This document shows, piece after piece, positions 52,165 through 63,400 of a stretch of 64,000 bases of DNA. Within the stretch, counting starts at the first letter, position 1; the number at the start of each line of letters is the position of its first letter. The notes under the pieces were generated by a model. That model saw only the letters and a list, made by a program, of their open reading frames with translations, was not told the origin of the DNA and did no database searches. The stretch comes from Pirellulaceae bacterium (GTDB taxonomy: Bacteria > Planctomycetota > Planctomycetia > Pirellulales > Pirellulaceae), in assembly GCA_029243025.1 (NCBI GenBank), contig JAQWSU010000029.1:36015-100014 (forward strand), read 5' to 3'. Both the position numbers and the translations under genes were made by a program.

Positions 52165-55100
52165 ATGCCGAATGATTCTGGTAAATCACAACAGACTCTC
52201 CTGGGATACAGCTTGCAGGCACGAATCGGAAAGGGTTCGCAAACTGAGATTTGGCGAGCTCAGTCTCACGGCGGATCTATGCGAGCTATCAAGCTGATTT
52301 GGGGGCTTTCAGATGAAAAATCAACTCGGCTTCAAATCGACCAACTTAATCGTCTGAAGGAATTGCGACATCCTTTCTTGTTGCCTCTTGAGTGTGTCGA
52401 ATTGGTAGACGACTGTTTGGTACTCGTCAGTCAATTGGCAGATAAATCATTAAGCGATCGGTTTCGGGAATGCGTCGAGCAGGGATTACCCGGGATTCCT
52501 CGGGATGAGTTACTTGCTTACCTTCAAGATGCGGCGGATGCGTTGGATTATGTCAGGGAGACTCAGGCAACGCAGCACTTAAACATTAAGCCAGAGAATC
52601 TTTTACTCGTTGGTGAAGATGCTAAGGTTGCCGATTTTGGCATTTTCGCATTCGATCCCGTCACGGGTAGGCCAATGATGGTCGAATCAGATTTGATTTA
52701 TGCCTCTCCCGAATTGCAGTCAGGTCGTCCTAGTATTCACAGTGACCAGTACAGTTTGGCAGTTGTTTTTTATGAGATGTTGACGGGAGCAACGCCGTTT
52801 TCAAAAACGCCATTGGGTCAAGCGGCACTTGACGATCCTTTTTTGACAGCACAGCTTGGAGGTGGCCAAGCTGTTATACGGAAAGCACTATCGCGAGATC
52901 CTGCCGACCGTTTTGGGAGTTCTCGTCATTTTATTTCAGCTTTAAGGAAATCAGCTGGGCAGTTGGCATACGAGTTGAAACGAAACGCACTTCCGTGTGG
53001 CTTATGGGACGCAAATCCGAAGCAGGCCATGGCTAGTCCGGATTTTGTCTGCGTCGATGCGACTTCAGAAAACAAAGTGCGAGAATTGCCGCCGCCGCCC
53101 GAACTGGAGCATAAGGTCGTTCGACCTACGTTGTACATTGGCATCGGAGAGACCGGCACAAAAGTAATGCGGCGGTTACGGCATCGATTGGGACAGCGTT
53201 TTGGTGAGCGAGACGAATTGCCAGCTTTGCAGATGTTGTGTATCGATACCGATGTTCAAAGTCTAGCCAATGCCGTTCAGAAGGGGCAGGATGACTCGCT
53301 AATCGAGGACGAAATTCTGCCCGTGCCGCTGCGGACCCTTGAGGAATACCGGGATGATTCCAATGTTTATTTGTCATGGATTGATCGCCAATGGATCTGC
53401 AATATTCCTTCGAGCCTGCAGACAGAGGGACTTCGACCCTTAGGACGTTTGGCTTTTGTGGACCATAACGAAATCATTTTTGAACGCTTGCATCAGCTGT
53501 TCGACAAGATGACGCTTGCTGAGTCTTTAGCACAGACCGCCGAAACGGTGGAACTGGATCCCGGTAGCTTGGAATCGCCGCGAGTCTTTATTGTGGCCTC
53601 GATTTCCGGAGGCGTGGGCAGTGGGATGGTGTTGGATCTGACCTATGCGGTCCGCACGGTGATGTTGGAACGCGGTTTAAACGATAACGCCGTCTGCGGG
53701 ATATTGACTTATGCAGCTGGTCGAACCACTCCTGATCGAGATCTGACCGTCGTGAATACGGTCAGTTGCCTGAATGAAATGCACCATTACAGTCGAGCCA
53801 CCGGATTTCCCGGCGATGATACCTGTGGTTTACCTTCTTTTGATGAAGAAGATGGTGATACGTTCTCAAGGACTTATGTGGTCGATCTGGGGCAGAATCT
53901 AGTAGCCAATGATTTTGACTCAGCCGCTGATCACGTGGCCGATTACGTTTATCTTTGTTCCGTGACGCCTTGCGTCTCATTCTTTGATGCTTGTCGTGAG
54001 CAAGATGATGTCACGGCCTGTATGACAGTTTCTAGCTTTGGCGTCAGATATTCCGACCTGCTTGAAGATCGATTTACCAACCTTCCATTTTATCAGCTGA
54101 AAACATCGTTAATCGATACTTGGCTGAAAACGTCAGTGGACGGGTCACTAACTTTTGATGGTCAACAGCTTCTTACGCAAGTTGAGATAACGGTCGATAC
54201 CGTTTTGGAACAGTTTGAGGTCGCTCTGGGTGAACGATTTGGCCTTTCGTCGGACTCCATCGTTGAGGCGGAAATCCAGGTTCTGATTCACGAATCATCG
54301 GATGTGATCGCTGGCAAACGATCTTCCTCGAACCTGGCTCAAATCGAAAAACGACTCTCTCGACTGTTCGATTCGTCTGCAGCCGATCTGACTGACCAGC
54401 CAACTTTATCGAATTCACATCGCTCGTTTGCGGATCTGATTGTGTCGCAGCAAGCGTCTCAAACCACGGTAATCTCTAAGTTGGCAACCAAGGTCATCTC
54501 CCATGCGTTAAATGGACCCGGTCAGCGTATCGCGAAATCACGTGCGGTCCAACGTGCTTTGGTTGATCACTTGGAATCACGTCATGATGAAGTGATGTTG
54601 TTGATCAACCAAGCTGAATCCGATTGCGAAGCCGTTCGTGAGCAACTTGTTTTATCAGAAGATGATTCAAATCGTGATCTGTCGGAAACCTCCGCTGCGG
54701 AACGTGCCTTCGCCAAGCTCAAGTTGAAAATCTATCTGTTAAAAGCCACCGGTGATGTGTTTATCGCTGTTCGTGATAGGTGTCTTGCCGTGGCTAAAAC
54801 GATCGATCGATTTGCTGAGCAGTTGGCGGAATTGTCAAATTCGAACGCAAAAGGTCACCAGCAAAGGGTTGCCGATCTGGAATTTTCGACTGCTGGGAAA
54901 GGTTGCTCGTTGCCACAATTAATCAGCAAGAAGAATCCCGCAGAACTCGATCGACTTTGTTGGGTCGCTGATCGAATTTTTCAGGACGAAATGACAGATG
55001 GTACTTTGTGGCAACTTGTGGCGACTTCTAAAGACTTTAGTGAGCAATTCGAGTCAATCCTTGATCGGGTCGTCAAGCGAGTTCTTTCGACTGACACTCG

Positions 55101-55467
55101 ATACGCAAACTTCGAATCGATCATTAATGAAGTAAGTTCGAGTGCTAAAGAGGGGGCAGGCCGCTTGCAACACGAATTCGAAGAGGCGACTCCGCCCGTT
55201 CTGTACACCCTCGGTGGTGCGACACGTTTGTTGACAATCGTTCCTCAAGGCGTTTCGATAGAACAACTCGATCAAACTTTGCGAGAAAATCTGCAGCAAT
55301 CAACCATCGTGCCGAACGCATCGGGTGACCTGGCTTTCTGTTGTGAGGTCTCTCAAATATCCTTGGAACGACTAGGAACGCAACTCAGGCAGGCTCATTC
55401 TCACGTCACCGAGGATCTGGCTCGGTTTCACACACGTACCGATGTGAACTGGATATCGCTCATCTGA
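52165..55467 (+). CDS. Kinase-like domain fused to a tubulin-like GTPase domain
   Basis: 1100 residues from the ATG at 52165, chosen because AGGTG lies 8 bases upstream; the open frame extends 17 codons to a TTG. Residues about 12-270 form a Ser/Thr-kinase fold: glycine loop (ARIGKGSQTEIW), VAIK-type lysine (RAIKLIW), DFG (D157), SPE and a conserved SDQYSLAVVFYEML. The catalytic loop reads HLNIKPEN, so the catalytic Asp is Asn (N140), and the alpha-C Glu position appears to be Gln; activity is doubtful. From about 320 the chain matches the bacterial 'tubulin-like' family: LYIGIGETGTKVMRRLRHRL, LCIDTD, a long stretch around NIPSSLQTEGLRPLGRLAFV, and SGGVGSGM (482-488), the counterpart of the tubulin/FtsZ GGGTGSG loop. 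A helical C-terminal half follows. Possibly a cytoskeletal or assembly GTPase regulated through its kinase-like head (inference). Confidence 0.85.
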   Translation: MPNDSGKSQQTLLGYSLQARIGKGSQTEIWRAQSHGGSMRAIKLIWGLSDEKSTRLQIDQLNRLKELRHPFLLPLECVELVDDCLVLVSQLADKSLSDRFRECVEQGLPGIPRDELLAYLQDAADALDYVRETQATQHLNIKPENLLLVGEDAKVADFGIFAFDPVTGRPMMVESDLIYASPELQSGRPSIHSDQYSLAVVFYEMLTGATPFSKTPLGQAALDDPFLTAQLGGGQAVIRKALSRDPADRFGSSRHFISALRKSAGQLAYELKRNALPCGLWDANPKQAMASPDFVCVDATSENKVRELPPPPELEHKVVRPTLYIGIGETGTKVMRRLRHRLGQRFGERDELPALQMLCIDTDVQSLANAVQKGQDDSLIEDEILPVPLRTLEEYRDDSNVYLSWIDRQWICNIPSSLQTEGLRPLGRLAFVDHNEIIFERLHQLFDKMTLAESLAQTAETVELDPGSLESPRVFIVASISGGVGSGMVLDLTYAVRTVMLERGLNDNAVCGILTYAAGRTTPDRDLTVVNTVSCLNEMHHYSRATGFPGDDTCGLPSFDEEDGDTFSRTYVVDLGQNLVANDFDSAADHVADYVYLCSVTPCVSFFDACREQDDVTACMTVSSFGVRYSDLLEDRFTNLPFYQLKTSLIDTWLKTSVDGSLTFDGQQLLTQVEITVDTVLEQFEVALGERFGLSSDSIVEAEIQVLIHESSDVIAGKRSSSNLAQIEKRLSRLFDSSAADLTDQPTLSNSHRSFADLIVSQQASQTTVISKLATKVISHALNGPGQRIAKSRAVQRALVDHLESRHDEVMLLINQAESDCEAVREQLVLSEDDSNRDLSETSAAERAFAKLKLKIYLLKATGDVFIAVRDRCLAVAKTIDRFAEQLAELSNSNAKGHQQRVADLEFSTAGKGCSLPQLISKKNPAELDRLCWVADRIFQDEMTDGTLWQLVATSKDFSEQFESILDRVVKRVLSTDTRYANFESIINEVSSSAKEGAGRLQHEFEEATPPVLYTLGGATRLLTIVPQGVSIEQLDQTLRENLQQSTIVPNASGDLAFCCEVSQISLERLGTQLRQAHSHVTEDLARFHTRTDVNWISLI

Positions 55468-55520
55468 TTGAATGTTTCTTCGGAAGGAAGGGCGACCGAG
55501 TCGATCGGTGCCGCGGAGGC

Positions 55521-55568
55521 GGCTGCCGTTGTTTCGGCAAAAAACGGCAGCCAGCGGTCTCCCGCTGG
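55521..55568 (+). repeat. Two abutting perfect hairpins
   Basis: GGCTGCCGTT (55521-55530) pairs with AACGGCAGCC (55543-55552); CCAGCGG (55551-55557) pairs with CCGCTGG (55562-55568). They share two bases, so only one can form fully at a time. They lie 54 bases after the kinase-tubulin stop and 156 before the next start. No T-run follows. Possible transcript-end structure or dispersed palindromic element. Confidence 0.6.
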
Positions 55569-55723
55569 CATTAACAGTTTGCTGTGGAAATCATGCTCGA
55601 TCGACTTCATGGAAGACTTTGCGGATTATACGGCTTGCGGCTCAAGGGTTGGGCTTGACGAATCCGATGAGTGGGTAGGTTTGGGCTGTTCCAGTCATGG
55701 GGTGCTAGCGGGGGATCTGACGC

Positions 55724-57112
55724 ATGCGGCAACCATTGGCATTGATCGTTTCGCTGTTTGCCACATTGGCCGTGGGAATTCTTGTGGCAGATTTGTCAGC
55801 GCAGCTGCAAAGCGGCCCACCGCATCAGCCTCCAATGGTCGGTGACGGATTGGGTGGGGGCTCAACGCTCACCAGTCTCTTTGAACAGGTTACCAACCGG
55901 TTCCATACAACGGGCTTCATCTTAAGTGGAACCCCGGGAGACCCCAACGCAGTCTTAGGGTTCGAGGTGAACGGTGGCGCGCCCAACGACTTTTTTACGG
56001 TTGGCAGCGGATGGGATCAGTCTGGCGATGGAAAACCCGACACGTTTTCGATGTCAGAGCCTTTGCCGCCCAACGAGGTGCCAACTCGCCCTCCTGGATT
56101 TAATTACGATGGTGGAACGGTTGTCTACACGAACAGTCTAACGATTACTCAGCCGGTTAACGGGACATTCGAAGACGGACAGCTGTGGTATGCGGATTAC
56201 AGCTTTTCGCGACAGATCGATATGGTGAGCGGGCCCAACAGTGGCGGGGTAACTCGGCGACTAAAAATTTCTGAAAACAACAGTCCACTTCCACAGGATC
56301 GTCTCTATTTTGACTATCGGTTTTTCAACGATGTGATGCTCGGATTCGGCGACATCAATCGATATGTCGTCGGGATCGAAAAAATGTGCGGCTGTGGATT
56401 AAGCAGCTTTAATTTGAGAGTGCCTTTTGCTGCCACGCTTGATAGCGACCAATTTTTTGAAGGAGCGATGGGGCGAGATCTTCAAATTGGAAATCTAACC
56501 GGCTCCTACAAACGGGTTCTTTGGCAGGAATACGGCAGTCTTTTGTCGGGTGGTCTGGGAGTAAGTGTTCCCACTGCAGACGATGCAAGAATCTACCAGC
56601 TCGGTGGACCACAGATTTTCGAAGTCAGAAATCGATCTGTCCACTTGAAGCCGTTCTTGGGGTGGTTTTCCACCAACGGCATCAGCACACTACAAATGTT
56701 CTTTGAGGTCGATTTTGACTTGAATGGAAATGGTGTCTTCGGGGATCTAAACGGAAGTTCCCTGCCAAAACTGGGTGATCTGAACGATTCCAACTGGATG
56801 TTTTTGGATATCGCCTACACGCGTTGGTTGTATCAATGCGAATCGAAACATCATCGTGGCATCACGGGTTTCGCACCGCTTGTTGAGTTGCATTATTCGA
56901 CGACATTAAACGACACCGATGAAATTCAAGAGAATGGTTTTCATATTCGTTCGACGTCGCGTCGCTACAATGTCCTGAATTTGACGGCCGGTGCCCACAT
57001 TCGTCTTGGTCGATCAACATTCATTACTCCAGCCGGTGTCGTTCCTCTTCGTGAAAGCGATGATGAACAATTTCGCTATGAATTAGCTTTACTCGTTAAT
57101 CACATGTTTTAG
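55724..57112 (+). CDS. Predicted outer-membrane beta-barrel protein
   Basis: 462 residues, ATG start with a clear signal peptide (ALIVSLFATLAVGILVADLSA, cleavage before Q). The mature chain begins with a Pro/Gly-rich segment, then alternates hydrophobic and polar residues with many aromatic strands (DRLYFDYRFFNDVML, YNVLNLTAGAHIRLG), and ends RYELALLVNHMF with the C-terminal Phe used for BAM recognition. FTVGSGWDQSGDGKPDTF and FEVDFDLNGNGVFGDL are Asp/Gly-rich loops. It resembles planctomycete proteins annotated as transporters or porins of unknown substrate; the family could not be named firmly. It follows the kinase-tubulin gene by 256 bases and may be transcribed separately. An overlapping upstream frame (55468-55845) lacks features and was not accepted. 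Confidence 0.75.
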   Translation: MRQPLALIVSLFATLAVGILVADLSAQLQSGPPHQPPMVGDGLGGGSTLTSLFEQVTNRFHTTGFILSGTPGDPNAVLGFEVNGGAPNDFFTVGSGWDQSGDGKPDTFSMSEPLPPNEVPTRPPGFNYDGGTVVYTNSLTITQPVNGTFEDGQLWYADYSFSRQIDMVSGPNSGGVTRRLKISENNSPLPQDRLYFDYRFFNDVMLGFGDINRYVVGIEKMCGCGLSSFNLRVPFAATLDSDQFFEGAMGRDLQIGNLTGSYKRVLWQEYGSLLSGGLGVSVPTADDARIYQLGGPQIFEVRNRSVHLKPFLGWFSTNGISTLQMFFEVDFDLNGNGVFGDLNGSSLPKLGDLNDSNWMFLDIAYTRWLYQCESKHHRGITGFAPLVELHYSTTLNDTDEIQENGFHIRSTSRRYNVLNLTAGAHIRLGRSTFITPAGVVPLRESDDEQFRYELALLVNHMF

Positions 57113-57443
57113 GTCACGTGGCCATTCTTGCGCAGACGACAATCGCATTTCTCAGAGTGATTGACCTCTGTCTGCCACGCTACGGTGATAAAAGTGAAAT
57201 CTGCGTTGAATAAACGCCACGTTTTCTTGCTTGGCTTTCGCTGTCTCTTTTCTGATTGTTCAGATTTCTGAATGCAAATCGGGATCTCCGCGTGATATCG
57301 TAAATCAACTGAACTGTTTTGACGGCGATACGATAGAATATTAGGTTACACCTCGTTGGATTCCGTTCGGAGTCTGGCACCCATGTCGATGTAACTGCGG
57401 GGAACGCATCGGCACAAACCCTCGATGCGGATTGTTAAATATC
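57113..57443. other. Intergenic region before the fifth giant gene
   Basis: 331 bases without a convincing open frame, strong hairpin or recognisable promoter. The next gene could start at a TTG at 57432, but the ATG at 57444 is preferred; no clear ribosome site precedes either. Confidence 0.4.
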
Positions 57444-60400
57444 ATGAACCAAGTTCTTGGATTCAGTGCGCGCTCTTTGAACAAGACTGGACGGCGCTTT
57501 GCAAGTCGTCGACTATCGCTTGAGTCATTGGAGTGTCGCGCCCTGCTTGCCGCCGACCCGTTGATGCTGGCTTCGGTCGAAGTGCAGAACTCACCGCCCG
57601 TTGCGAACCCCGATTTTTACATCATCGATGATGACGATCTCTTGATGACCGATGACGTGACTGGTGTGTTAATTAATGACGTTGATCCAGATGATGATCC
57701 ATTACACATTTCAAAAATTGTCGAACCGCCGACGCGAGGCAGTTTGACGATTGAGGAAGACGGTGGATTTACCTATCGGCCTCAAGCGATTGGTATCGAT
57801 ACGTTTGTCTATGAGGTGTCTGATTCGATCGGCGGGACTGATAGCGAGGCAGTCACGATCATCATCAATCGATCTGCAGGGACTCCGCCGCTGGCTGAGA
57901 ATGATCAGTACTCATTCGTCGAAGGTTCCAGGATTTTTATCCGTGCAGCAAGTGGCGTACTTGCCAATGATGTAGGGCAGTCCACTGGATTTGAAGCCGT
58001 CCCGACTCTTTTGCCCAGCAATGGCGAATTAGATCTGAAAACTGACGGTGCCTTTACTTACATTGCTCGACCTGGATTTATTGGCACAGACCAATTTCGC
58101 TATCGGTTAAATGAAAACGGCATTGATCTGGGGGAAGCGACGGTAACGATCGAGGTTAAATCGGCGGGTGAGACTCCGACGATTATGGGACTGCTGGCTC
58201 GCGATCAGAACGACAATGGACTCTTTGATCCCGAAGAGGTCGTTGAAGGCGCCATCGTTCAGCTTTTCGTCGATGATGGTGACGGAGTTTTCGACCCGGC
58301 ATCTGGGGATTTAGAAGCAGTACACCCGGTGATCACTGAATTGGGTGGCTACTACGGTTTTTCTGCCCTCAATCCCAATAAGGGATATTTCGTTGTGCAG
58401 CCTACACAACAAGTCGAAGGGCTTGTGCTTCCATCGCAAGTCAGTCGGCTAATAGAGCCCGGGGCACACGATCTCTTGTTTGACAGTTTTGAATCGACGC
58501 AGACGGTGACTGCTCAGCCACCAGCACCGGTGCAGGATGCTTCCGCACGATCCTTTGTGACGGGGGAAACCGAAGTGATTGGGGGCGAACGGGATTTGTT
58601 CGTCGCGTTAGAAGCAGGCGAGGGTTCACTCCTATTGGCCGCAAATCGTGGCGATTTCAATGGGGTGCTGCATTACCAATCCGCAGCGAATTCTCAAGGA
58701 TTTGCGCGGGTGACGTGGGACGGGGAAGACAACGATCCTAGTGGACTTGGGAATGGTCTTGATGGTCGTGACTTGACGCTGAATGCGACGCAAAAAGGGA
58801 TCGCGTTTTGGGCTGGAGCGGGCACGACCGGGGGGATGGTTGAAATTCGTTTACTGGAAGGAGAAAACTCTTCCGTTGCGGAACGCCCGGTCTCTTTTGA
58901 AGGACTTAGGTATCAGTTTGTTCCGTTTCATGAGTTTTTCGGTGACGCTGATCCGTCCCAAGTCGATGCGATTGAATTGTTAATGAAAACGGATGCGCCG
59001 GGCGGTGATGCGATTGAGTTCGACTCGTTTGGAACTGCTGGACCGAAAATCGTTGACTTGTTTTCGACGGAAACGGTCGCAGAAGTGTCCGTGTCGACAA
59101 CCAATGATGTTGAGGCCGTTTATGTCGGAGATGATGTCAGCTACACGGTCGTCGTATCAAATGCTGGGCCGAACGATCTGGTTGCTGCGAGCTTTCTGAA
59201 TGAGACTCCCCTCGGTCTGACGGATGTCACCTATACCAGTGCAATTCAAGGGTCTGTGACGGGCCATACGGAATCAGGTGTCGGGGCGATCAGCGATAGC
59301 CTGAATTTGTCTGCCGGAAGCTCTGTTACCTACAATTTGGTGGGAACGGTTGCTGCAAGTGCGATGGGGCAGTTGCTGAGTGAAGCTCGCCTGCATCTGC
59401 CTGCCGGAGTCACGGATTCTGATTTGAGCAACAATACGGCCACTGATGTGGATGAGGTCATCCGCGAAGTCGATGTCTCGGTTGTTAAAATTAACGGGCA
59501 AGATTTCGCAACGCCTGGAGATGTGATTGACTACACCATCTTTGTCACCAATCGTGGTCCAGCTGACGTCAGTCAGGTTTCCATCGTCGACGAAATGCCG
59601 GAGGCACTTGTCGACGTGCAATACACAAGTGAAGCCTCGCGCGGAGTGGATGGAAATACTACGCAGGGCAGCGGCGACATTCGCGATCTTGTCAATATCC
59701 CGAAGGGCGGTAACGTCACTTACCTAGTTACAGCGACCGTTCGACAAGAGGCACGCGGGGAATTGTTGAATGTTGTATCAGCTCAAACGACGGACAACGT
59801 GATTGAACTTAATCCCGTCAATAATGTTGCAACCCACAGGGATGTGTTGTTTCCAACCTCGGATCTCGCTGTTAGCATTTCGACGACACAAACGGAGTTT
59901 GTGCCAGGGGAGGAAGTCGCTTTTGTGGTGGAGGTTCAAAATGTTGGTCCCACGGATGCTGAATCGGCGACGGTCCTTGATGCGTTTAGCTCGCAGTTTG
60001 TCGACGTGACCTATTCAAGTCTTGCGACGCTCGGGGCAACGGGGAATACCGAGAGTGGATCCGATGCCATCGATGATCTTGTGTTTATGCCGGCAGGAAG
60101 CACGATTCGGTACGAAGTTCAGGCAACCATCGCCACCGCTGCGACCGAGACTCTCTTGAATGAGGTGTCTATTATTCCTGGTGTTGGTGTGATTGATCCG
60201 AATCCTGTCAATAATCATGCCCAGTTCGAAGGGGCGTTGACCCTCCTCAGCGACCTGTCGATTGCGATCGATGACGGCGTCGATACGGTACCGTTGGGAG
60301 CATCGCTCACCTACGTGATTGTTGTTGAGAATCAAGGGCCGAGTGACATTGGGGGTGTCCGTGTTTTTGACTCGCTGCCGCCTCAGTTGGAACAAGTGTC

Positions 60401-63400
60401 GTACGTTACGGACACGACCGGAGAGGTCGAGGGGAACTCTGATAACGGCTCGGGACCCATTGATGAAGTGGTGTCGATGGCTGTTGGTAGTAGCCTGACT
60501 TATACCCTGTCGGCTGTCGTGGCAAGGGCCGGTTTGCTTCGGTATGAAGTCGAAGTTGAGCTGCCTGAGTCTCATCAAGATCCAAGTTTGGAAAATAATA
60601 TTGCCTTTGATCTGACCGAAGTTGTTCTCCCCGACCGAGCCGATCTCTCTGTCGATGTGATGGCCGAGCCAATCGAGGTTGTGGCCGGTCAGGCGGCGGA
60701 TTATCGAATGATGGTGACCGTGGCCAATGCGGGACCGAATCCAGCACGACTCGTACGAGTTGATGGGCAATGGCCTGCCGAGCTGGAAATGGGGCTGCCG
60801 GCGGTGCCGCAAGGAGGACTCGCATCCACCGCGGAGGGATATCGCTGGGAAGTCGAGTCGCTCTCGGCAGGGGCTTCGTTGACGCTTGAATTGCCCTACA
60901 CGGTTGCGCCCTCGACAGCCCCTCAAGTCTTGGTGCATCGGGTGCTTGGAGTCACCGATTCCATCGATCGTGATTTGGGAAATAATCAAGCAGAAGCGAC
61001 CGTCGAAATTCAGGCTGTTGCGGATCTACGCCTAGCGATTGATGATGGTGTCTCAGAAGTCATTGCGGGTGATGCTGAGCCATTGACTTATCAAGTCAAT
61101 GTCCAAAATGCAGGACCGTCGCGCGCACGCGGGATTGAAACGGAGATCAATTTACCGGCCCAATATTTGGTCGGAGATCTCGTTCCGTCGTCAGGTAGCA
61201 TCGATCAATTTGGCAATCAACTCGTTTGGCGAATCGATTCACTTGACGCTGAAGAAGCGGTCGAATTGGTAATCCGTTATGACGTTGCCGACGACGTAAT
61301 AGCGGGTTTGTACCAAGTCGAAGCAACGGTTGGGTCCGACACGACCGACAGCGATTCGAGCAATAATTTGGCAGTCGACGTGAACCAAGTCAGATCCGTG
61401 GTTGACCTTACGGTTGCAATTGACGACGGGGTTCGTGAAATCATTGCCGGGCTGTCTGAACAGTACACCTTTGAAGTAGTGGTCGCTAATCGCGGCCCTT
61501 CCATCGCTCGTGAACTGCTCATCACCGATCGATTGCCAGCCGATTACTCAATCATTGAGATCACTCCAGCAACCGGTGAAGTGGTCGAAAGTATCGATGG
61601 ATTTGAGTGGCGCGTCGAGCAGTTGGGAGTGGATGAAGAAATATCGTTAAGTGGCACTTATACAGTGGCCTTCGATGCAGAAGGTGGTGAAAAAACGAAT
61701 GTGGTCCGCGTGTCGTCGGCCGGTGAGGAAGCGAATGAAGCGGACAATGTGGCCGAAGATAAAAACCTGATCCAAGTATCGTCGATTCGCGGTACTGTTT
61801 GGAATGATGGGAATGGAAATGGAGCACGTGAGACAAATGAAATGCCGATTCAGGATTGGTTTGTCTTCTCCGATGCGAATCAGAATGGGGTTCATGATCC
61901 GGGGGAGGCAAGTGCTGTTGCCGATTTGCAGGGAGAGTATGAGTTCGCGGTGACTCCAGGCTTGCACCATGTCACGCAGGCCGCCCTGGATGGATGGGAA
62001 ACCACCTCGCCAGCTCGTTTCGCGACAGCGGCTGCCTTTGAGTCGCGTCGTGATGCTGAAGTTGTTGATTTGGCAACGGACCTTACGACGGCTGACTTTA
62101 ATCAGGACGGTCGTTCGGATCTGGCGATTCTAAATGAGTACTCGAATCGTTTAGTTGTCTATAGTCGTTCTGAGCAAGGGGTTTTCGAAGAAACATTTTC
62201 TTTGACGGTTGGCGTGCGACCTCGTTCCTTAACTGTCGTTGATTTCGATAAGGATGGCGACCTGGATCTTGCTCTGACAACGCTAGGCGGGCGGCAGAGC
62301 GGGCCGGTACGCGATCACGGAGTCACGATTTTATCGAACAATGGAAACGGTCAGTTTGCAAACTATCAGACGATTCGCGCCGGAAATGGCCCGCAAGATG
62401 TGGTGGCCCTGGACGCAGATCTGGACGGAGATTTTGATCTTGCGGTCGCGAATGTTCATGCGGGGACTTTGACACTACTTGCGAATCGCAACAATCGATT
62501 TGTCTTTGACAGGACGGTAGAGGTTGGGCACAGTCCAACATCTGTCAGTGTCGGTGATTTGAATCAAGACGGATTAATGGATTTGGTCGTTTCCAACTTT
62601 GGAAGCGATAGTGTTGGGGTTTTAATCAATCGTGGTGGTCGCTTTATTAGCCGACAGGAGATTTCTGTCGGTGATGGTCCGGCTGGCGTGGCCCTGCTGG
62701 ATGTCGATCATGATGGGGATGCCGATCTGGCCGTTGCCAATTTCTTGGGCGATGATGTCTCGATTTTAATGAATGATGGTAATGGTAATTACGACGCAGG
62801 ATCGAAACTGTTCCTTGATCGGGGTGCACGTCCTCTGTCGCTTGTCGCGAACGATCTGAATGCCGATGGTGAGGTCGATCTGTTGATTTCCAACGCTGAG
62901 CTTGAAAAGACTGACTGGGCATTGGGGGTTGGAGGGGGCTCCTTTTCGACTGGGCCAAGAATTGATGCCGGCTTGGGCCCCCAGGCTTTGACGCTCCTGG
63001 AGCTCGATGACGACGACACCGCTACCGACGGCATGGTTGATTTTGCAACGGTGGTGGTTGATGTCGATACCGCCAAGGCCGGTTTGGCTGGAGGGGTAGC
63101 CGTTTTAGAAAATCGCCCCAACCGAGTTCAGCTGGTTGAAGTCGCAGCTGGCGAAACAAAGCAGGATGTCGATTTCGGAAATTTACAGTACCGCGTCGTT
63201 CCGCCAGTTACCCATAGTCGCACCTTGTCTTCCGTTGTGCCAGAAGGCAGGTCGTGGCAACGCGCGCCTCGTCAATTGCTTTCAAGTTCGAGTGGTCGCC
63301 AAGCGGCGTTTGCGAAACTACGTCAGGATTTGACGCCAACTCGCCCAAATCGACAGCACCGCATGCAACGACAACGACGTTTTCTTGAGCAGAAGAGACT

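Noticed and set aside
55468..55845. 125-codon plus-strand frame after the kinase-tubulin gene
   Set aside because: No motif or signal peptide, includes the double hairpin, and overlaps the clear signal peptide of the 55724 gene.
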